A stretch of 37,914 bases of DNA from contig CAZZZA010000016.1 in NCBI GenBank assembly GCA_964658455.1, forward strand, positions 1-37,914, given 5' to 3'. Within the stretch, counting starts at the first letter, position 1, and every line of letters starts with the position of its first letter. Of the stretch, positions 17,932 through 25,217 are shown piece after piece. The notes beneath the pieces are model-generated. The model saw only the letters and a program-made list of their open reading frames with translations, was not told where the DNA came from and made no database searches. Both the position numbers and the translations under genes were made by a program. Source of the stretch: Lichenicola sp964658455. Its GTDB lineage: Bacteria; Pseudomonadota; Alphaproteobacteria; Acetobacterales; Acetobacteraceae.

Positions 17932-19362
17932 ATGAAGCGCCTTCTTCTCGCCTTCACGTCGCTTACCGCGTCGTTGGCTTTCCAGATGCCTGCGCAAGCG
18001 TCCAGTCACCGAGAGGCACCGATGATCGCGGGCATGCCGCGCCTCGATGCCTCTGACTTCTACTTTTTCCGAAGCTACGAGCCGGGACGATCGGCCTATG
18101 TCACGATGATCGCGGACTACGTACCGCTTCAGGATCCGGGCGGCGGTCCGAATTTCTACGACATGGAGCATAACGGCTTCTACGACATCAATATCGACCT
18201 CAACGGATCGGGACGACCGACCTATATCGTCCGTTTCCGGGTCTACCCGGTGAGCCGCGACCTCGCGCTTTCGGTTGGCGGCAAGAAGGTCGCCATCCCT
18301 CTGGTCAATGACGGGCCGATCTCGGTCGCGGACAGCTCGGCGCAGAATGTCGGTGAGGTCTACACCATTTCCCTGATCGACCGCAGCAAGGGCACGCCGG
18401 TCGAAACGCTCCTCAAGGATACCTCCGGCAACACGCAATTCCAGAAACCTGTGGATCGCATCGGCGACAAGTCGGTCCCGAATTACGCCGCCTACGCCGC
18501 GAGCTTCACCCACGACATCGTCATCCCAGGCTGCGGTGTCGGTCGGGTGTTTGTCGGTCAGCGCAAGGACCCGTTCGTCGTCAATCTCGGCGAGACCTTC
18601 GATCTCGTGAACTATGTCCACCCGGTCGGAGAGCAGTATGCGGCCTCGGCGCAGGACGATCTGGCCGCCAAGAACGTCACCTCCATCGTCACCGAAGTGC
18701 CGACGGCCTGCCTGACGCAATCGGGCGATCCGGTGGTCGGTGCGTGGACCACCTCCTCGCTCGGCACCACCGTCAACGGCCATACCACGTTCGAGCAGGT
18801 CTCCCGGCTGGCCAATCCGCTGGTCAACGAACTCGTCATCGGGCTCAAGGACAAAGACAAGTTCAACATGTCGTTGCCTGCCAATGACGGCCAGTTCGCC
18901 AAGTATGTCACCAATCCGACGGTGCCGGCGCTGATCGAGGCGTTGTATCCGACCCTGAAGGCGCCGACCAAGTTCCCGCGCGCCGATCTGGTCGCGGTGT
19001 TCCTCACCGGGCTCGCCAACGTCAACCAGCCGTCGCACGGGGTGGTCCCGGCGGAGGAAATGCGGCTCAATACCAGCACGCCGATTACGCCGTATGGCGC
19101 GCAGAACCGGCTCGGCGTGATCGGTGGCGATTCTGCCGGCTATCCTAACGGCCGTCGCCCGGGCGACGATGTCGTCGACATCACGCTGCGGGTCGCGATG
19201 GGACGTCTCTACGCGCTCGGTCTCTACGGCACGCCGGCTGACGCTCCCGCCGGCCTGGTGGATCTGACTGACGGCGCCTATACCGATGACACGCACTACC
19301 TGTCGGCGTTCCCCTATGTGATGCCGCCGCTCTCGGACTCGCATCAGCCAGTCCACCAGTAG
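17932..19362 (+). CDS. DUF4331-family secreted protein
   Basis: This 476-residue exported protein has a signal peptide (MKRLLLAFTSLTASLAFQ, then MPAQA), with likely cleavage after Ala23 so that the mature protein begins SSHREAP. That motif, then MIAGMPRLDASDFYFFRSYE, is the hallmark start of DUF4331. Other conserved patches are FYDMEHNGFYDINIDLN, SFTHDIVIPGCGVGRVFVGQR, LANPLVNELVIGLKDKDKFN, and the C-terminal RRPGDDVVDITLRVA. These suggest a beta-rich extracellular domain with many Asp, His and Asn residues that could bind a metal, but the function is unknown. GGAGA lies just upstream of the ATG. It is first in a three-gene unit with a TPR protein and a HupE/UreJ-like protein, all predicted to be exported or in the membrane. 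Confidence 0.9.
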   Translation: MKRLLLAFTSLTASLAFQMPAQASSHREAPMIAGMPRLDASDFYFFRSYEPGRSAYVTMIADYVPLQDPGGGPNFYDMEHNGFYDINIDLNGSGRPTYIVRFRVYPVSRDLALSVGGKKVAIPLVNDGPISVADSSAQNVGEVYTISLIDRSKGTPVETLLKDTSGNTQFQKPVDRIGDKSVPNYAAYAASFTHDIVIPGCGVGRVFVGQRKDPFVVNLGETFDLVNYVHPVGEQYAASAQDDLAAKNVTSIVTEVPTACLTQSGDPVVGAWTTSSLGTTVNGHTTFEQVSRLANPLVNELVIGLKDKDKFNMSLPANDGQFAKYVTNPTVPALIEALYPTLKAPTKFPRADLVAVFLTGLANVNQPSHGVVPAEEMRLNTSTPITPYGAQNRLGVIGGDSAGYPNGRRPGDDVVDITLRVAMGRLYALGLYGTPADAPAGLVDLTDGAYTDDTHYLSAFPYVMPPLSDSHQPVHQ

Positions 19363-19388
19363 GCCCGACCAGAAGGAGGGCCCCGACG

Positions 19389-20612
19389 ATGGTGCGGCGG
19401 CAGACCGGCTTCCGTAGCCATCGACGGGGTTGGCTCCTGGCCACGACGCTGTTGCTGCTGCCGTTAGCAGCCGCCGCGGCGCCGTTTGTCCCAGCCGACG
19501 AGATGGCAGTGCTGGAACAGATCCCGGGCGCCGGCGACGCGTCCGGGCTGGAATTGCGTCGGTTGAACGCGGCGTTGTCGCAGAGTCCGACCGATCTCGG
19601 CCTCGCCGAGCGTGTCGCGCGACAGGACATCGCCGAAGCGCGAAGCCTGGGTGACCCGCGTTATCTCGGCCGCGCCGAAGCCGCTCTGGCGCCGTGGCCG
19701 ATCGGCCCGTCGACGCCGACCTCGGTGCTGCTGTTGCGCGGCATCATGTTGCAGAGCAATCATGATTTCACGGCCAGCCTCGCTGCGCTGCGGCGTGTGG
19801 TCGCGGCGCAGCCGGCCGCCGCGCAGGCATGGCTGACACTGGCCGCGGTGCACCAGGCGCAGGCGAACTATCCGGCCGCGCTACAGGATTGCGGTCAACT
19901 CGCGACGCATACGCTCGGTCTGGCGCCGGATGTCTGCACCGCGTCAGCGATGGCGCTGACCGGGCATGCGCCGTTGGCGCTGCGGGCGCTCGGCATCTCG
20001 CTCGCCCAGAACGCGGCGGAGGCGAAGGCGACGCCGCCGGTTGCGGTCTGGGCGATCAGCCTGCAGGCCGAGACTGCCGAACGGCTCGGAGACGATTCGG
20101 CGGAAGGACACTACCGGGCGGCGTTGGCTATCGATCCGCACGATCCCTATCTGCTCGGCGCCTGGAGCGATTGGCTGCTCGATCATCACCGGCCACAAGA
20201 CGTCATCGCCTTGCTGTCGGGCGAGACCAGGATCGATCCCCTGCTGCTTCGTCTGGCGCTGGCGGAACAGGCCGTCGGCAGTCCCATGACCGCCTCGCAT
20301 GTCGCCGACCTCGCCGCCCGGTTCGAAACCAGCCGGCTGCGCGGCGACACCGTACACCGGCGCGAGGAGGCGCGGTTCGTGCTGCATCTGCAACAACAGC
20401 CGCGGCGTGCCTTGGCTCTGGCCCGGACCAACTGGGATGTGCAACGCGAACCAGCCGACGCACGGATCCTGCTGGAGGCGGCGCTCGCCGCCGGACAACC
20501 CGCCGCCGCCGATCCGGTGCATGCGTGGCTGGTCGGCAATGCCGTGCAGGATCGGCTGCTGTCGGCGCTGGATCGACAATGCGACGCGCTGGCCGGCGGA
20601 CGGAAATCATGA
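19389..20612 (+). CDS. Exported TPR-repeat protein of unknown function
   Basis: This 407-residue protein has a basic N-terminus, then LLATTLLLLPLAAAAAPFVP, which is a signal peptide or an anchor. The rest is helical and alanine-rich with several tetratricopeptide-like units. The clearest are residues about 115-185 (DFTASLAALRRVVAAQPAAA, then AWLTLAAVHQAQANYPAAL) and about 225-270 (EGHYRAALAIDPHDPYLLGA). TPR arrays usually hold partners together, here presumably in the periplasm. A strong AAGGAGGG precedes the ATG, 26 bases after the DUF4331 stop. The stop overlaps the ATG of the HupE/UreJ-like gene. I know no named function; the context suggests it links the DUF4331 protein with the membrane protein. 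Confidence 0.85.
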   Translation: MVRRQTGFRSHRRGWLLATTLLLLPLAAAAAPFVPADEMAVLEQIPGAGDASGLELRRLNAALSQSPTDLGLAERVARQDIAEARSLGDPRYLGRAEAALAPWPIGPSTPTSVLLLRGIMLQSNHDFTASLAALRRVVAAQPAAAQAWLTLAAVHQAQANYPAALQDCGQLATHTLGLAPDVCTASAMALTGHAPLALRALGISLAQNAAEAKATPPVAVWAISLQAETAERLGDDSAEGHYRAALAIDPHDPYLLGAWSDWLLDHHRPQDVIALLSGETRIDPLLLRLALAEQAVGSPMTASHVADLAARFETSRLRGDTVHRREEARFVLHLQQQPRRALALARTNWDVQREPADARILLEAALAAGQPAAADPVHAWLVGNAVQDRLLSALDRQCDALAGGRKS

Positions 20613-21754
20613 TCCGCGTCGTCGTGCTCGCGTTTCTGCTGTTCTGGGCGGCAATGCCCCGGGCCGGGGCGCACAGCGCCAGCAGTTCGTATCTGCATAT
20701 CGACGTGCACGATCAGGCGCTCGATGTGCAATGGTCGATCGCCTTGCGTGACCTGGACTATGCGATCGGTCTCGATTCCAATGGCGACGGCGCGATCACG
20801 TGGGGCGAACTCAAGCAGCATCGCGACGCGGTCGTTGCCTATGCGATGGCCAGGCTCGCGTTGCGGGCGGATGGAACCGCCTGTGCGAGCGGTCCCGTCA
20901 CGCTGCTGGCCGACCGGCTGAGCGATGGCGGCTACGCGGTCCTGCAATTCTCCGCCGCTTGTGGCCATGTGCCGACGCGGATCGCGGTGCGCTACAGGTT
21001 GCTGTTCGATCTCGACCCGATGCATCGCGGGCTGCTTAATCTGACGATCGCGGGATCGAGCCATGCGGTGGCGCTGTCACCGGACAGGCCGGAGGCCAGC
21101 ATCGATGTGACGCCGGGCTATGGCGCTACCATTACCACTTTCTTCATGACCGGCGTGCACCATCTGCTGACAGGCATCGACCATATGATGTTCGTCACCA
21201 TGCTGCTGGTGCCGGCGATGTTCAGCAGGCGCGTCGACCGGCACGACGGGGCGACGGCGATGGTGCCGGTGGCGCGGTTTCGCGGCATGTTCCTGGAGTC
21301 GGTCAAGGTGCTGAGCGCGTTCACCCTCGCGCACGGCACCACGCTGACCCTCTCGGTGCTGCATATCGTCAGCATTCCCGAACGGGTGAGCGAGGCCGGG
21401 ATCGCGCTGACCATCCTGGTGACCGCGCTCGACAACATCTTCCACGTGATTCCAGGGCGAAGGTGGCCGTTGGCGTTTGCGTTCGGACTGGTGCACGGAT
21501 TGGGCTTCGCGACCGCGCTCGGGCCGCTCTCCCTGCCTCCAATGGCGCTCGGCGTGGCGCTGATCTCGTTCAATCTGGGGCTGGAAGCGGCGCAGGTGAC
21601 GATCGCTCTCGTGGTCCTGCCGATCGGCTTCCTCCTGCGGCATACCGTGCTCTATCCAAGGCTGGTGATGCCGGGGATTTCCGCCTGCGTCGCGATGGTG
21701 GCCCTGGCCTGGTTCACCGATCGCGCGACAGGGCTTGGGTTCATGCCTTTCTGA
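20609..21754 (+). CDS. HupE/UreJ_2-type membrane protein with N-terminal EF-hand loop
   Basis: This is a 381-residue protein. A signal peptide (VVVLAFLLFWAAMPRAGA) is followed by a mature start HSASSSYLHI. Residues about 22-170 form a periplasmic beta-rich domain that contains a textbook EF-hand calcium loop: Asp56, Asn58, Asp60, Gly61, Ile63 and Glu67 (DSNGDGAITWGE). The C-terminal half is a HupE/UreJ-type membrane domain with conserved histidines: MTGVHHLLTGIDHMMFV, FTLAHGTTLTLSVL and FGLVHGLGFATALG. Relatives are nickel or cobalt permeases of hydrogenase and urease clusters, but no such genes are present here. The ATG overlaps the TPR stop (ATGA). This suggests metal-ion transport or sensing linked to the DUF4331 protein; it is an inference. 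Confidence 0.88.
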   Translation: MIRVVVLAFLLFWAAMPRAGAHSASSSYLHIDVHDQALDVQWSIALRDLDYAIGLDSNGDGAITWGELKQHRDAVVAYAMARLALRADGTACASGPVTLLADRLSDGGYAVLQFSAACGHVPTRIAVRYRLLFDLDPMHRGLLNLTIAGSSHAVALSPDRPEASIDVTPGYGATITTFFMTGVHHLLTGIDHMMFVTMLLVPAMFSRRVDRHDGATAMVPVARFRGMFLESVKVLSAFTLAHGTTLTLSVLHIVSIPERVSEAGIALTILVTALDNIFHVIPGRRWPLAFAFGLVHGLGFATALGPLSLPPMALGVALISFNLGLEAAQVTIALVVLPIGFLLRHTVLYPRLVMPGISACVAMVALAWFTDRATGLGFMPF

Positions 21755-21764
21755 GCATGCCGGT

Positions 21765-22637
21765 CTACTCGCCCCCCCTGGCCCAGCGCTTCTCGAAGTC
21801 CCAGACCTCGGGAAAGCCCATCAGCGTGCAGATCCGGCCGAACCCGTAGGACTCGCTCTCCGGCAGACCGGTGCTGCCGCCATGGGCCTTGAGGTGGCTG
21901 TACACCCGCTCCGCCGAGGCCGCCGCCGCCAGGAATCCGACCGCCGGATAGATCGCCATCGCGTAGCCGATCGCCTGCAGACGGTCGGCCGGCAGCAGCG
22001 GCGTCCGGCCGCCTTCCACCATGTTGGCGAGCTTGGGCGCGTCGATCTCCTGGCCGATCCGCTTCATCTCGTCCTCGGTCTCCGGGCTCTCGATGAAGAC
22101 GATGTCGGCCCCGGCCTTGGCATAGGCGCGACCGCGCGCGAGCGCCTCGTCGAGGCCCAGCGCGGTGCGCGCATCGGTGCGGGCGATGATCAGGAAATCG
22201 GTCGAGCGGCGCGCCTCGACCGCCACCTCGATCTTGAGACACATGTCGCGCATCGGCACCACGCGCCGCCCCGGCGTATGGCCGCATTTCTTCGGGATCT
22301 CCTGATCCTCGAGCTGGATCGCGGTGATGCCCGCCGCCTCGTAGCCGAGCACGGTGTGGCGCACGTTCAGCAGCCCGCCATAGCCGGTATCGGCGTCGGC
22401 GATGACCGGCGTGGTGCAGCCTTGCGCGAACCGGCCCATGCGGCCGACCATGTCGCTGTAGGTCGCGATGCCGGCATCGGCGATGCCGAGATGCGAGGCC
22501 ACGGTGCCGAAGCCGGTGGCGTAGAGGGCGGAAAACCCCATGCCGTCGGCGACGCGGGCCGAGATCATGTCGAATATTCCGGGTGCGACGACGAACGTGC
22601 CGCTCTCGATCGCGGCTTTCAGTCGCGGGTCTGCCAT
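21765..22637 (-). CDS. Isocitrate lyase/PEP mutase-superfamily lyase
   Basis: This 290-residue TIM-barrel enzyme has the superfamily's catalytic loop PKKCGH (residues 115-120). It also has the metal-binding VIADADTGYGG (Asp81, Asp83), AGITAIQLEDQ and DFLIIARTDART, and a late AGADIVFIESPE. Members cleave C-C or P-C bonds of 2-hydroxy or 2-methyl dicarboxylates (methylisocitrate lyase, dimethylmalate lyase) or decarboxylate oxaloacetate. The KKCGH loop argues for lyase activity, but I cannot name the substrate. AGGA lies about 9 bases upstream of the ATG. It follows the cysteine hydrolase by 45 bases on the same strand and ends 10 bases from the convergent HupE-like gene. It may process a short dicarboxylate made by the RutA-like pathway. 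Confidence 0.9.
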   Translation of the reverse strand: MADPRLKAAIESGTFVVAPGIFDMISARVADGMGFSALYATGFGTVASHLGIADAGIATYSDMVGRMGRFAQGCTTPVIADADTGYGGLLNVRHTVLGYEAAGITAIQLEDQEIPKKCGHTPGRRVVPMRDMCLKIEVAVEARRSTDFLIIARTDARTALGLDEALARGRAYAKAGADIVFIESPETEDEMKRIGQEIDAPKLANMVEGGRTPLLPADRLQAIGYAMAIYPAVGFLAAAASAERVYSHLKAHGGSTGLPESESYGFGRICTLMGFPEVWDFEKRWARGGE

Positions 22638-22682
22638 CGGGGATGATCCTGTTCTGGGTGGTCGGAGTGTGGCGTGGGCCGG

Positions 22683-23294
22683 CTAGCTGTGCGCGATCTC
22701 GGCCACGCTCATCAGATCGGCATATTTCTGCTTCATGTCGAACAGGCTGGCCTCGTGCGGTCCAAGCGCCCGGTCGCCGACGCAGTCGGTGACGACGATG
22801 GTGCGGAAATTATGCGCGCACGCATCGACCACGGTCGCCCGCACGCAGCCGCTGGTGGTGCAGCCGGCGACGAACACCGTATCGACACGGTGCCCGACCA
22901 GCCAGCCCGACAGCTCGGTGCCGAAGAAGGCGCTGGCATTGCGCTTGCGCAGCACCAGCTCGCCGGGCCGCGGCGCCACCCGCGGCACGATCTGCGACCA
23001 CGGGCTGGTCTCGGTCAGGCCGCGCAGCGCCGGCACCTTCTTGGTGAAGCCGCCGCAGTCCGAGCCGTCATCGGCATAGACCACGCGGGTATGGACGATC
23101 GGCCAGGACCGGCTCCTGGCCAGCTCGAGCAGCCCGACGGTGCCGGTGATCGCGTCGTCGATGTTGCCGCCGCCGAAATGCGCCGGGTCGGTGAAGCCGA
23201 GCACGAAATCGACCACCACCAGGGCGGGGGCGGCGCCGATCCCGATCGGTGCCGCGAAGCCCTGCTGACGGTAGATGTCGGTCTCGTCGCTCAT
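22683..23294 (-). CDS. Cysteine hydrolase, N-carbamoylsarcosine amidase / maleamate amidase-like
   Basis: This 203-residue member of the isochorismatase superfamily hydrolyses an amide, probably to a carboxylate plus ammonia or carbamate. The catalytic triad is visible: Asp29 (LVVVDFVLGF), Lys117 (LRKRNASAFFGT) and Cys150 (AGCTTSGCVRAT). The motif TTSGCVRATVVDACAHN is that of N-carbamoylsarcosine amidohydrolases and NicF-like maleamate amidohydrolases. It is unlike RutB ureidoacrylate amidohydrolase, which has a different Cys context. The ATG overlaps the stop of the RutA-like gene (ATGA, 23291-23294), so the two are translationally coupled. This implies that the hydrolase acts on the product of that oxygenase, such as a ring-opened amide. 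The exact substrate is unknown. Confidence 0.88.
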   Translation of the reverse strand: MSDETDIYRQQGFAAPIGIGAAPALVVVDFVLGFTDPAHFGGGNIDDAITGTVGLLELARSRSWPIVHTRVVYADDGSDCGGFTKKVPALRGLTETSPWSQIVPRVAPRPGELVLRKRNASAFFGTELSGWLVGHRVDTVFVAGCTTSGCVRATVVDACAHNFRTIVVTDCVGDRALGPHEASLFDMKQKYADLMSVAEIAHS

Positions 23295-24376
23295 GCCTGG
23301 CGCTCCGCCAGCACCGCCTTGCGGCTCTGCATCAGCGGCTGGATGTGCTGGCCGAACGCGTCCATGCCGGCGATGAAATCGTCGAAGGTGAGCATGATGC
23401 CCGACACCCCGTTGACGCCCGCGACCTCGTCGAGCAGCCCGGCGACGGTCTCGTAGGATCCGACCAGCGTGCCCATGTTGAAATTGACCGCGGAGACCGG
23501 GTTGCTGATCGATTTCGCGGTCGAGCTGAGGTCGGCCTTGTCGTCGGCGGTGGCTTGCATGCCCATCCAGCCGAGCGCTACCGGATCCTTGCCTTCCTTG
23601 TAGAGTTCCCACTTCGCCTGCGCCGCCGCGTCGGTCTCGTCGGCGATCACCATGAACAGCGCGTAGGCGCCGACCGCGCGGCCGGTCTTCTCCGCCGCCT
23701 GCACCAGCCTGGCGACGCTGCCGGCGAACTTGGTCGGCGTGTTGACGCCCTCGCCCATGCAGAAATTGTAGTCGGCATAGCGCGCGGCGAAATCCATGCC
23801 GCCGCCGCTCTGCCCGGCGGCGACGATCTTGATCGGCGCGCTCGGCAGCGGGCTGAGACGGCAATCCTGCATCTTGAAGTATTCGCCATCCAGATCGCAC
23901 TTGCCGGTCTCGCACAGGTCGCGGATCACCTGCACGTATTCGGCGCAATACTGGTAGCGGCGGTCGAAATGCTCCTTGCCGGGCCACAGCCCCATCTGCG
24001 TGTATTCCGCCTGCTGCCAGCCGGACACGATGTTGATGCCGAAGCGGCCGGGCGCCACGTTGTCGATGGTCGCGGCCATCCTGGCGGCGATCGCCGGCGG
24101 CAGCGTCAGCACGGCGCTGGAGGCGAACAGCTTGATACGCTTCGTCACCGCGGCCAGCGCCGCCATCAGCGTGAAGCTCTCCAGGCAATGGTCCCAGAAC
24201 TCGCTCTCGCCGCCGAAGCCGCGCAGCTTGACCATCGAGAGCGCGAACTCGAACCCGTAGGCCTCCGCCTTCTGCACCACGTCCCGGTTCAGCTCAAAGC
24301 TCGGCCGGTAGCGTGGCGACGTGGTGGAAATGAGCCAGCCATTGCTGCCGATCGGGATGAACACGCCGAGATCCAT
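23291..24376 (-). CDS. RutA-like flavin-dependent (LLM-class) monooxygenase
   Basis: This 361-residue protein is strikingly like RutA, the enzyme that oxidatively opens the uracil ring between N3 and C4 using a flavin-N5-oxide. Shared stretches include FIPIGSNGWLIST, ALSMVKLRGFGGESEFWDH, ESFTLMAALAAVTKRI, TLPPAIAARMAATID, the NFCMGEGVNTPT region and NMGTLVGSYETVA. I chose the ATG at 24376 because GGAGAGG lies upstream; the open frame runs 25 codons further without a better start. It overlaps the next gene by 4 bases. The other rut genes (rutB-G) are not nearby, so the natural substrate could be uracil, thymine or another cyclic amide. Electrons would need a separate flavin reductase, which is not in the window. 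Confidence 0.9.
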   Translation of the reverse strand: MDLGVFIPIGSNGWLISTTSPRYRPSFELNRDVVQKAEAYGFEFALSMVKLRGFGGESEFWDHCLESFTLMAALAAVTKRIKLFASSAVLTLPPAIAARMAATIDNVAPGRFGINIVSGWQQAEYTQMGLWPGKEHFDRRYQYCAEYVQVIRDLCETGKCDLDGEYFKMQDCRLSPLPSAPIKIVAAGQSGGGMDFAARYADYNFCMGEGVNTPTKFAGSVARLVQAAEKTGRAVGAYALFMVIADETDAAAQAKWELYKEGKDPVALGWMGMQATADDKADLSSTAKSISNPVSAVNFNMGTLVGSYETVAGLLDEVAGVNGVSGIMLTFDDFIAGMDAFGQHIQPLMQSRKAVLAERQA

Positions 24377-24459
24377 GTTTGCCTCTCCACTGTAACCGTC
24401 ACCGTGACGTCCGATCCGATACGGCCTCGGACCATCCTGCCCACGAAGCAAAGCCCGTG

Positions 24460-25053
24460 CTACCGCCCGCCGGCGCCGGGCGCCTGTTCCATACGCGCGT
24501 AGGTTGTGCCGAGCAGCCAGCCATAGGCGGTGATCAGCACCACTACGCTGATGCTGTTCAAGGTCAGCAACGACTCTTTCGCCGCGCCATCAAGATGCAA
24601 AAGCGACGGCAGCATGCCGAGCCTGAGCCCGTACCAGACCGCGATCGGCAGCAGGCTCAGCACCACCATCCAGCCCCGTTCGGCGCGGCGGAACGAGATC
24701 GCCGCCAGGGTGGCGCAGGGCAGCAGGAACAGCTGGCTGCCGTTGTCGGCGCCCAGCACCCAGCAGGTCAGGACGGTGTTGACGATGCCGACCAGCACCA
24801 GCGCCACCCTGCCGGCCAGCGCGTTGCGGCGGGTCAGCAGCGGCACCAGGCAGAAGGCCGGCGCCATCGTCATGGTCAGGAGCGAGGCCGGCTGGCTCTG
24901 CACGCCGGCCGACCACAGCACGTAAAGCGGCCAGAACGGCAGGTGCGTGCCCACCAGCAGGGCAACGTTGTTGCTGGCCTCGGCCAGCGGGTCCGGATGG
25001 CCGACATAGCGCCGCAGCCGGTCCAGCGCGCGATGCAAGGCAGGGCTGGACAC
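24460..25053 (-). CDS. Six-span inner-membrane protein of unknown function
   Basis: This 197-residue protein begins at the GTG at 25051-25053, which has GGAGG 7 bases upstream; a longer frame reaching 25212 would have to read through a poly-G tract. Six hydrophobic spans follow a short soluble head: HLPFWPLYVLWSAG, SLLTMTMAPAFCLVPLL, VALVLVGIVNTVLTCWVLG, LFLLPCATLAAISF, MVVLSLLPIAVWYGL and SVVVLITAYGWLLG. GADNGSQLFLLPCATLA recalls sensory membrane modules found in front of cyclases and kinases, but no output domain is attached here. It ends 83 bases upstream of the RutA-like start on the same strand, so it could be co-transcribed with it or stand alone. Confidence 0.65.
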   Translation of the reverse strand: MSSPALHRALDRLRRYVGHPDPLAEASNNVALLVGTHLPFWPLYVLWSAGVQSQPASLLTMTMAPAFCLVPLLTRRNALAGRVALVLVGIVNTVLTCWVLGADNGSQLFLLPCATLAAISFRRAERGWMVVLSLLPIAVWYGLRLGMLPSLLHLDGAAKESLLTLNSISVVVLITAYGWLLGTTYARMEQAPGAGGR

Positions 25054-25075
25054 TGCGAAACCTCCAGACGCGATC

Positions 25076-25102
25076 GGGCCCCCCGGGGGGGGGGTGGGGC
25101 CC
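25076..25102. repeat. C6-G10 homopolymer tract in divergent promoter region
   Basis: A GGG-C6-G10-T-G4-CCC tract, with the G10 run at 25085-25094, sits between the divergent starts of the membrane protein (25053) and gnd (25218). Such tracts slip during replication and can shift promoter spacing, or they may simply be sequencing-error hot spots. Confidence 0.6.
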
Positions 25103-25217
25103 GTGCGCGTCAGCAAACGCGAAACCACGGCCGCTGAGAAGGGCGGCCGCCCTTGGCAGTCTCTGCCGGCGGGCCTAGCCTTTTTCCCGGAAACGGAACC
25201 ATTGGAAAGCACGAAAC

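Noticed and set aside
20609..21754. Naming the membrane protein hupE or ureJ
   Set aside because: There is no hydrogenase or urease gene in the window and it has an extra periplasmic domain, so the gene name would imply an unsupported role.
22683..23294. Assignment of the cysteine hydrolase as RutB
   Set aside because: The neighbour is RutA-like, but the catalytic motif TTSGCVRAT and the shorter length fit carbamoylsarcosine/maleamate amidases, not ureidoacrylate amidohydrolase.
23249..24502. 417-codon plus-strand frame opposite the RutA-like gene
   Set aside because: Its translation is rich in Arg, Ala, His and Asp without domains. The opposite strand matches RutA over its whole length.
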